Positions 33,008-40,570 of a stretch of DNA of 64,000 nucleotides are shown piece after piece. The stretch covers positions 1 to 64,000 of the forward strand of contig PLDC01000028.1 in assembly GCA_003134995.1 (NCBI GenBank), in the 5' to 3' direction. Each line of letters starts with the position of its first letter. Position 1 is the first letter of the stretch. Source of the stretch: Acidobacteriaceae bacterium. Lineage in GTDB: Bacteria > Acidobacteriota > Terriglobia > Terriglobales > Acidobacteriaceae. The position numbers and the translations under genes are program-made. The notes beneath the pieces are model-generated. The model made no database searches and was not told where the DNA came from. It saw only the letters and a program-made list of their open reading frames with translations.

Positions 33008-34429
33008 ATGAAGAATTCCAAAGCTTTGCTTAACCTTGGCGTTGCACTGGCGTGTGCGGCCTTCATCTTCAGCCTGGCGGCGCGCGCCCAGGCACAGACC
33101 CTTTCCTACCTTGCCGACTTCGATGGTACGAACGGCTTCGGGCCCTTTGGTGGGGTGATCCAGGCGACGGACGGAAACTTTTACGGAACGACGACCAATG
33201 GCGGCGGTCATGGGTATGGGAACGTCTACCGCATAACACCGAGCGGAGAGATCACCTCGATTTACGATTTTTGCAAACGGCCCAATTGCGCCGACGGCGC
33301 AACTCCCGAGTCGGCTCCAGTGCTCGGAAGTGACGGCAACCTTTACGGTACGACCAATGGGTTCGCCTACGGCGGATACGGAACGGTATACAAGATGACG
33401 CTGAGCGGCGAACTTACGACCCTTTATACGTTCTGCTCGCTCGCGGAATGCGCCGACGGCTCGGTGCCAAACGGTCTCATGCAGGCCAGCGACGGGAACT
33501 TTTACGGCACAACATTCTCGGGAGGAAATTCCAACGCGGGCACGATCTTCAAGATCACCCCGGCCGGCCAGTTCACATCGCTCTACAGCTTTTGTTCGCT
33601 GGCGAATTGCGCAGATGGCAATAGTCCGGTCTATTCGCCGATCGAGGGCAGCGATGGAAACCTCTATGGCGCGGCGTGGGAATACCAGGGGGGAGGTGTC
33701 TTATACAGATTCACGCTGGCGGGAAACTATAAGGCCCTCTACAGCTTCTGCAGGGGGATCTTTTGCTCCGGCGGCTCGGGGCCGCTGGCGTTGGTGCAGG
33801 ATGGCAATGGAAATTTCTTTGGCACGACCCAGTATGGTGGCGGCAGCGACGACGTGGGAACCCTATTTGAACTCACAGCGAAGCAACAATTCATCAACCT
33901 GCACAACTTCGACAAAACTGATGGAGCCTACCCCAGTGCAGGATTGACGCTGGCCAGCGACGGCAATCTGTATGGAGCGACAGTAGAGGGTGGGCCGGCT
34001 GACGCGGGAACTATTTTTGAGATCACCACAGCGGGTACGTTCAGAACGCTCTATACATTCGCACATCCTTATGCCTTCAACCCGACTGGGCCGCTTTTTC
34101 AAGGCACCGATGGAAGTTTCTACGGAGCCACCCCCGGCGGCAATGGCGACGGCCCCCTGGGCACGGTCTTCAAATTCTCGAATGGCCTGGGCCAGTCGGT
34201 AGAAACCGCACCGGGGGCGGGCGCAGTCGGAAAAAGCGTTCTCATCCTCGGCAACGGGCTGACCGGATCTAGCAGCGTCACTTTCAACGGCGTGGCGGCG
34301 GCGTTCGCGGTGGAGTCCGATACCTACATTAAGGCGACTGTTCCAACGGGCGCGACGACCGGGACGGTTTCTGTAGTCACGCCTTTGGGAACGCTGAATA
34401 GTAATCCGCAATTTGTGGTGACGAAGTAA
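33008..34429 (+). CDS. array gene 9: secreted Gloeo/Verruco repeat protein + TIG
   Basis: Repeats and TIG tail. Confidence 0.93.
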   Translation: MKNSKALLNLGVALACAAFIFSLAARAQAQTLSYLADFDGTNGFGPFGGVIQATDGNFYGTTTNGGGHGYGNVYRITPSGEITSIYDFCKRPNCADGATPESAPVLGSDGNLYGTTNGFAYGGYGTVYKMTLSGELTTLYTFCSLAECADGSVPNGLMQASDGNFYGTTFSGGNSNAGTIFKITPAGQFTSLYSFCSLANCADGNSPVYSPIEGSDGNLYGAAWEYQGGGVLYRFTLAGNYKALYSFCRGIFCSGGSGPLALVQDGNGNFFGTTQYGGGSDDVGTLFELTAKQQFINLHNFDKTDGAYPSAGLTLASDGNLYGATVEGGPADAGTIFEITTAGTFRTLYTFAHPYAFNPTGPLFQGTDGSFYGATPGGNGDGPLGTVFKFSNGLGQSVETAPGAGAVGKSVLILGNGLTGSSSVTFNGVAAAFAVESDTYIKATVPTGATTGTVSVVTPLGTLNSNPQFVVTK

Positions 34430-34528
34430 TGATTGCACGTAGGGGCGGACGCATTCGTCTTGTCCGAGCGAAGCGAGCGCCCGCTAATTCCTGCGCTGCC
34501 TGACCGCGCACCTTAGGAGGACACTTCG

Positions 34529-35956
34529 ATGAGAGGTTCGAAATCTTTGCTGACCCTTGGCCTTGCGCTAGCGTGTGCGGCTATCACCTTTAGCTTGGCG
34601 GTGTGCGCGCAGGCGCAAGTCCTGCACACCGTGGGCGTCTTTGACGGCTCGAACGGTAACGGACCGTATTCATCTGTGGTCCAGGGGCCGGATGGGAATA
34701 TTTATGGCACAACTGACTCCGGCGGCAACGACACTCAGTCCGGCACTCTCTTTCGCTTAACACCCTCCGGGGAGGTCACCGATCTTTACAATTTCTGCTC
34801 TCTGGCTAAATGTGCCGACGGATGGGGTCCCGATGCGGCTCCCGTGGTGGGAATCGACGGAAACCTTTACGGAGTAGTTCAGGGAGGCGGAACCGGCCAA
34901 TTAGGGACATTTTACAGAATGACGCTTGATGGCGAATTTACCACCCTCTATACCTTTTGCCCCACTCGTCCCTGCACCGGGGGCGGCGCCCCGACCGGAA
35001 TCATCCTGGGCGGCGACGGGAATTTCTACGGCACCACAGACGGAGGGGGCAATGACTCCGGCTCCGGCACGATTTTCTCTATCAGTCCAACCGGCCAGTT
35101 CAAGCTGCTTTACACCTTTTGCTCGCTTACGCCGAATTGCCTCGATGGCACAAGGGCATTCTACCCGCCAATCCTGGGCAGTGACGGCAACCTTTATGGC
35201 GTAACCTGGGCCGGCGGAAGCCTGGGGGGCGGGGTCTTATACGAACTAACTCCTTCGGGAACTTATACCGTGCTTTACAACTTCTGTGATACAGACTTGG
35301 GCTGTTCCGGCATTGGAGAGCCCTACTACGTAGTGCGGGACGCCAATGGCAACTTCTTCGGCACAACTGAGTACAACGCCGAGGGGCGTGGGTACGGAAG
35401 CGTGTTTGAGTTCACGTCGACCAATCAACTGCTGGTGCTGCACAATTTCGATGACGACAACGACTGGCCCTACACAGGACTGACGATTGCCAATGACGGC
35501 AATGTCTACGGGGTGTTTGGATATGACACCAAGGCTAGCGGATCGATTTTCAAGGTGACTCCGGCGGGTGTTTACAGCAGGGTCTATTCCTTCTTCGGCA
35601 CGGCCGCTCCACCCGTTGGTCCGCTCTTTCAGGGCACCGATGGAAGTTTTTATGGAGTTACTCCCTACGGCCCCGGCGACTTTGATGGCGAAGTTTTCAG
35701 ATTCTCGAACGGCCTCAGCCCGCTGGTGGAAACTGTGCCCGTGATGGGCCCGGTCGGGCAGAGCGTCCTCATCCTGGGCAACGGCTTGACTGGATCTACC
35801 AGCGTCACCTTCAACGGCGTGGCGGCGGCGTTCACCGTGGAGTCCGACACTTACATCTCAGCGACGGTTCCTTCGGGCGCGACTACGGGAGCGGTTTCCG
35901 TGGTCACTCCGAGTGGAACGCTTAAAGGTAGTCCGCAGTTTGTGGTGACCAAGTAG
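34529..35956 (+). CDS. array gene 10: secreted Gloeo/Verruco repeat protein + TIG
   Basis: Repeats and TIG tail; close to gene 5 (VFDGSNGNGPYSSVVQGPDGNIYGTTDSGGN). Confidence 0.93.
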   Translation: MRGSKSLLTLGLALACAAITFSLAVCAQAQVLHTVGVFDGSNGNGPYSSVVQGPDGNIYGTTDSGGNDTQSGTLFRLTPSGEVTDLYNFCSLAKCADGWGPDAAPVVGIDGNLYGVVQGGGTGQLGTFYRMTLDGEFTTLYTFCPTRPCTGGGAPTGIILGGDGNFYGTTDGGGNDSGSGTIFSISPTGQFKLLYTFCSLTPNCLDGTRAFYPPILGSDGNLYGVTWAGGSLGGGVLYELTPSGTYTVLYNFCDTDLGCSGIGEPYYVVRDANGNFFGTTEYNAEGRGYGSVFEFTSTNQLLVLHNFDDDNDWPYTGLTIANDGNVYGVFGYDTKASGSIFKVTPAGVYSRVYSFFGTAAPPVGPLFQGTDGSFYGVTPYGPGDFDGEVFRFSNGLSPLVETVPVMGPVGQSVLILGNGLTGSTSVTFNGVAAAFTVESDTYISATVPSGATTGAVSVVTPSGTLKGSPQFVVTK

Positions 35957-36034
35957 TTGTTGCGGCGATTTACTGACCCTGATTTTGTTGTGAGACAAAT
36001 TGATGTTTGGCGCAAAGCCATTAAGGAGCATTCC

Positions 36035-37267
36035 ATGCATTCTCCCTCGCGTAGTCTCTCTGCTCTTGCCGCGGTTGTTTTGATCACATTGGTCGCGTTG
36101 CCGCTCGCCGCTTCGGCGCAGGACTTCGCAGTTTTGCAGAACTTCAACGTTACGAACGGCGACGATCCGCTTACGCCGCCAATTCTGGCGAGCGACGGCA
36201 ATCTATACGGCGCTACTGGGCATGGCGGCGCAAATGCGACCGGCCTGATTTACAAGCTCACGCCTCAGAATGAACTCACCACTCTCTACGCTTTCTGCTC
36301 CCACACCAACTGCGCCGACGGTTCTGATCCGGCGAGCGGTCCTTTCCAGGGCAGCGACGGTAATCTCTACGGAACTACATCCTACGGCGGAGCTAATGGC
36401 TTCGGCGTAGTGTACAAACTCACGCTGAGCGGCAAACTCACGGTGCTGCACAGTTTTTGCCAATGTGACGACGGGTGGTATTCAGACGGCTTAGTTGCGG
36501 ACGCCAAGGGCGGTTTCTATGGCACCACCCTCGAAGGCGGCTCGCATCAGTACGGAACCATCTTTCACCTCACCGGGCAGGGCAAGCTGAGCACGCTCTA
36601 CAACTTCTGCGACTCGCAAGCAAACTGCATCAACGCCTACGACAACAGCGCACCTCAGCCGCTGATCCTCGGGATCGACGGCAACGTCTACGGCATCACC
36701 AATACAGGCGGGCAATACTCCTATCCATGCTCGGCGGGCGGCTGCGGAACGGTCTTCAAGATCACGCCGCAAGGAGAATTCAGCATCGTCTACAGCTTCT
36801 GCAGCCTCACCAACTGCGCCGACGGCGGCCAGCCCGCAGGGCTGATTCAGGCTTCCGACGGAAACTTCTATGGCACGACGAGCCTCGGCGGCTCTGAGGC
36901 TTCCGGCGGCGGTACGGTCTTCCAACTCACAACCAGCGGCGTGCTGAAGACTCTACACAGCTTCTCCGCGGCCAAGGATGGAACCTCAGGCTATGCCCCG
37001 TACGACCTGATCCAGGCCAGCAACGGAACCTTGTACGGCACCACCATTTTCGGCGGCAACGAAGACCAGACATGCAAGAACCTGGGATGCGGCACCGTTT
37101 TTTCGGTGACCACGTCGGGCGCTTTCGAATCGCTGCACAATTTCGATGCCTCCGACGGCTATGTGCCCGTAGGGTTGGTACAGGCTTCGGACACTACGCT
37201 CAGTGGGACCACATCTTTCGGCGGCGCCCACAACGGCGGCGTTATTTTCAGCCTGAACTTGAACTAG
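36035..37267 (+). CDS. array gene 11: secreted Gloeo/Verruco repeat protein without TIG; start set at MHSPSRSLSAL
   Basis: Repeats throughout, ends GGVIFSLNLN*; different signal peptide; SD aaggag. Confidence 0.9.
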   Translation: MHSPSRSLSALAAVVLITLVALPLAASAQDFAVLQNFNVTNGDDPLTPPILASDGNLYGATGHGGANATGLIYKLTPQNELTTLYAFCSHTNCADGSDPASGPFQGSDGNLYGTTSYGGANGFGVVYKLTLSGKLTVLHSFCQCDDGWYSDGLVADAKGGFYGTTLEGGSHQYGTIFHLTGQGKLSTLYNFCDSQANCINAYDNSAPQPLILGIDGNVYGITNTGGQYSYPCSAGGCGTVFKITPQGEFSIVYSFCSLTNCADGGQPAGLIQASDGNFYGTTSLGGSEASGGGTVFQLTTSGVLKTLHSFSAAKDGTSGYAPYDLIQASNGTLYGTTIFGGNEDQTCKNLGCGTVFSVTTSGAFESLHNFDASDGYVPVGLVQASDTTLSGTTSFGGAHNGGVIFSLNLN

Positions 37268-37322
37268 AGGTTGCAGCGGGAAAAGTCTAGGACCTGTTGA
37301 TCCACATTAGGGGGATATTTCG

Positions 37323-38765
37323 ATGAAACGCTCCAAAGCTTTGCTGACTCTTGGCCTTGCTGTCGCGTGCGCGGCCATTACCTTCGCCTTGGCGGCTGGC
37401 GCCCAGGCACAGACCTTCTCCTACTTCACCAACTTCAGCGCCAGAGACGGGGGCTCGTCGGTGATGCAGGCGACAGACGGCAACCTTTATATGGGTGGCG
37501 GCCCCGGCGCGTACGGCCGAGGGGCCATCCTGCGAGTGACGCCCTCCGGAGGGTTCAACGTCTTATACAGTTTCTGCTCTCAGCGCGGCTGCCCAGACGG
37601 GTATGGTCCCTCTACTCCCATTCTTGGAAGCGACGGGAACTTTTACGGGACGACGGAAGCCGGCGGCAACCGTTTCGGTGGAGGAACGGTTTTTAAGATG
37701 ACCCTCCACGGCCAGCTCACGACGCTCTACTCATTCTGCACCACGAACGAATGCCCCGATGGCGCCGAACCGGGAGGAATCATTCAGGCTAGCGACGGGA
37801 ATCTTTACGGGATAACGATCGGCGCCGCATTGCAGGATTCAGGCACGCTTTTCCGGATCAATCCCACGACGGGTGAGTTCACGACGCTGCACTATTTCTG
37901 TTCGGCGGTGAATTGCGTGGATGGTTACGAACAATCGACGCCCATCCAGGGCATCGACGGCAACTTGTATGGAACCACACTTCTGGGAGGAGCAAACGGA
38001 GGTGGTGGCGTCCTCTATAAGCTAACCCTCGATGGCCAGTACACCATCCTCTATAACTTCTGCTCTCTTTCTCAATGCGCGGACGGCGGTGGGCCCACTG
38101 GGCTCGTGCAGGATGCCGAGGGGAATTTTTTTGGCACAACGGAGGGGGGTGGCGAAGATGGATATGGAACCGTGTTCGAGTTTACGACTACCCACCAAGA
38201 GATCGTCTTGGACAACTTTGACTACGTTCGCGGCGATCCGTGGGGATCGTTGACTTTGGCCAATGATGGCAATTTCTACGGAACGAGTGGAGGCGACGGG
38301 AGCCTCCAGGACGGCGGAACTGTCTTTAAGGTGACTCCGGCCGGTGAGATCACATTTCTGACTGTCTTTGGACCATGTGCCGATGATAGCGGTCGCTACC
38401 CGGGTGGGATCGTCTTTGAGAGTACGTCTGGAACTCTCTACGGAGTCACTTCCTACGGCAACAGCCTCGGCGACTGCAATAACAATGGCTTCGGCTATGG
38501 CACGATCTTCCAAGTCTCGGGCCTGAGTTCGCTGGTGGAGACCGCACCGCTGGCCGGCCCAGTCGGCCAGAGCGTCATCATTCTTGGCAACGGGCTGACG
38601 GGATCGACGAGCGTCACCTTCAACGGCGTGGAGGCGGAGTTCACGGTTGAGTCCGATACCTACATCAAAGCAACGGTTCCGGCGGGGGCGACTACTGGAG
38701 TGGTTTCTGTTGTTACACGGTTGGGAACACTTAAGAGCAATCCGCAGTTTGTGGTGAGCAAGTAG
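37323..38765 (+). CDS. array gene 12: secreted Gloeo/Verruco repeat protein + TIG
   Basis: Repeats and TIG tail; first blade DGNLYMGGGPGAYGRGAILRVTP as in gene 3. Confidence 0.93.
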   Translation: MKRSKALLTLGLAVACAAITFALAAGAQAQTFSYFTNFSARDGGSSVMQATDGNLYMGGGPGAYGRGAILRVTPSGGFNVLYSFCSQRGCPDGYGPSTPILGSDGNFYGTTEAGGNRFGGGTVFKMTLHGQLTTLYSFCTTNECPDGAEPGGIIQASDGNLYGITIGAALQDSGTLFRINPTTGEFTTLHYFCSAVNCVDGYEQSTPIQGIDGNLYGTTLLGGANGGGGVLYKLTLDGQYTILYNFCSLSQCADGGGPTGLVQDAEGNFFGTTEGGGEDGYGTVFEFTTTHQEIVLDNFDYVRGDPWGSLTLANDGNFYGTSGGDGSLQDGGTVFKVTPAGEITFLTVFGPCADDSGRYPGGIVFESTSGTLYGVTSYGNSLGDCNNNGFGYGTIFQVSGLSSLVETAPLAGPVGQSVIILGNGLTGSTSVTFNGVEAEFTVESDTYIKATVPAGATTGVVSVVTRLGTLKSNPQFVVSK

Positions 38766-38809
38766 TTGTTCGCGGTTGATCGGCGCGAAGGCGCCGAAGG
38801 AGATTCTTT

Positions 38810-38917
38810 ATGAAACGCAAGAAGCAGTTCCTCACACCCATCGCGTTGTTTCTGGTGACCGTTTTGATTGCGGTTGCACACCTTAAGACCTTTCCTGAAG
38901 GGATTTCAAAATTTTGA
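38810..38917 (+). pseudogene. signal-peptide relic of a gene-7-like array member (MKRKKQFLTPIALFLVTVLIAVAHLKTFPEGISKF*)
   Basis: Retains SD (gaaggagattcttt ATG); N-term aligns with gene 7 MRIKKQYFAPITLLLLTVLLSVTHAV, then loses homology and stops. Confidence 0.75.
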
Positions 38918-38961
38918 TCGGATGCAATTGGCTTTGCAGCGCGCAGCACGAGGACATTTCG

Positions 38962-40434
38962 ATGAAAGGCTCAAAATCTCTGGCGACCGTTGGTCTTGTA
39001 CTCGCTTGTACTGTTATCACCATCAGCCTGGCGGTGTGCGCCCAGGCGCAAACTCTGACCCAGTTCGACCTCAATGGGCAGACTGGCTATGAACCCTACA
39101 CCACGGTCACCCAGGCTACGGATGGAAATTTTTACGGGACAACTGGCTTCGGCGGTCCTAACTTCGAGGGAAACATTTTCCGCGTCACTCCCAGCGGAGA
39201 GGTCACGAATGTTCACAACTTCTGCCAGGAGCCCAATTGCGCCGACGGTTGGGCCGGTAACTGGCCTCCGATCCTCGCTTCGAACGGAAACCTCTACGGA
39301 GTAACCGAGGGCCAGACTGTAGATGGAGTGACGTACGGGCAAACTCTGTACAGGCTGACCGTGGATGGCGAGTTCACGAATCTGTTCTCCATCTGCAGCT
39401 CGGGATGCTCGCACCCCCTCGGCATCACACTGGCCCGCGACGGTAATTTTTACGGCGTAGGCGGCGGAGGGTCGAGCAACAACGGGACGATCTTCCGGGT
39501 GAGCCTGAACGGCCAGTACACGGTGCTCCACTCTTTTTGCGTGCTCCCAAACTGCATTGACGGCAATTACGCACTCTACCCTCCGATCCAGGGCAACGAC
39601 GGAAACTTTTACGGTACAACCCTGGTTGGGGGATCCGAGAACACTGGCGTGGTCTACAAAATTACCCCTTCGGGTACGTACACAGTAATCCATAATTTCT
39701 GCGCTTTCGAAAACGGCAACTGCCCTGGCGGAACGTATCCCGCGGCAGGACTGGTGCAGGATGCCGACGGCAACTTTGTGGGCGCGACTCAAAGCGGAGG
39801 CACGGGTTACAACGGCGTTGTCTTCAAGATTACCCCGGCCGGCCAATACTCGGTAATTTATAACTTCGATCGAGCTAGCGCCTACGTAGGCTGGAGTTCG
39901 GCAGCACTGACGCTTGGCAGCGACGGTAATTTTTATGGCGTTTTAGGAGGTGGTCCTTCTGGTTCGTGGGATCCGGACGTCTCAGGCGGCGTCTATCGAC
40001 TCACACCCGAGGGCGTGTACACGCTGCTCTACAAATTCCGTGAAGGTCTTGGGTATGGCTTCAATCCGCTCGCGCCGGTTATTCAAGGCACAGACGGAAA
40101 CCTTTACGGAACCGACGCCTTTGGCGGCATTCCCGCCGGATACTTGACTCCAGATGACGGCTATGGAACCGCCTTCCAATTAACGACCGGCCTCAGCCCT
40201 CTTGTGGAAACGGTGCCCGCGGCCGGACCAGTCGGGCAGAGCGTGATCATTCTTGGCAATGGCCTGACTGGAACTACCAGCGTCAAGTTCAACGGGGTAG
40301 AAGCGGAGTTTACTGTGGAGTCCGATACTTATATCAAGGCTACGGTTCCGGCTGGCGGGACTACGGGTGTGGTTTCTGTTCTTACTCCATCGGGAACGCT
40401 TAACAGTAATCCGCAGTTTGCGGTGAGCAAGTAG
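38962..40434 (+). CDS. array gene 13: secreted Gloeo/Verruco repeat protein + TIG; start set at MKGSKSLATVG
   Basis: Repeats and TIG tail; SD gaggacatttcgATG. Confidence 0.92.
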   Translation: MKGSKSLATVGLVLACTVITISLAVCAQAQTLTQFDLNGQTGYEPYTTVTQATDGNFYGTTGFGGPNFEGNIFRVTPSGEVTNVHNFCQEPNCADGWAGNWPPILASNGNLYGVTEGQTVDGVTYGQTLYRLTVDGEFTNLFSICSSGCSHPLGITLARDGNFYGVGGGGSSNNGTIFRVSLNGQYTVLHSFCVLPNCIDGNYALYPPIQGNDGNFYGTTLVGGSENTGVVYKITPSGTYTVIHNFCAFENGNCPGGTYPAAGLVQDADGNFVGATQSGGTGYNGVVFKITPAGQYSVIYNFDRASAYVGWSSAALTLGSDGNFYGVLGGGPSGSWDPDVSGGVYRLTPEGVYTLLYKFREGLGYGFNPLAPVIQGTDGNLYGTDAFGGIPAGYLTPDDGYGTAFQLTTGLSPLVETVPAAGPVGQSVIILGNGLTGTTSVKFNGVEAEFTVESDTYIKATVPAGGTTGVVSVLTPSGTLNSNPQFAVSK

Positions 40435-40510
40435 GTGGAAGAAAAAGGGGACGAGCTAAGTCGGATGGAATGTTCCCCGTCTCGCTCGGGAGAGGCAAAG
40501 CAGGTTCCTC

Positions 40511-40529
40511 ACCGGGCTTGGCGCCCGGT
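40511..40529. terminator. Hairpin ACCGGGC-TTGGC-GCCCGGT between convergent genes
   Basis: 7-bp perfect stem; weak T-tract, so terminator role is tentative. Confidence 0.4.
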
Positions 40530-40570
40530 TCGGAATGACAGGCGTTAGTGCGAATCAGATTTTCTGACGG

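Larger units (their letters stand above)
21148..40434 (+). repeat. Tandem array of 13 paralogous secreted Gloeo/Verruco-type (TIGR03803-like) repeat proteins
   Basis: All on + strand with short spacers; shared signal peptide (MK.SKALLTLGLALACAAITFSLAV.AQAQT), 6-8 repeats of LY(S/T)FC....C.DG....L..G.DGNFYGTT..GG...GT.F..T..G, and (most members) a C-terminal IPT/TIG domain. Confidence 0.95.

Noticed and set aside
21148-40434. CRISPR or phage/integrative element explanation for the repetitive block
   Set aside because: Repeats are in-frame protein-coding units with signal peptides and stops; no short identical direct repeats with unique spacers, no cas, integrase, portal or terminase genes.
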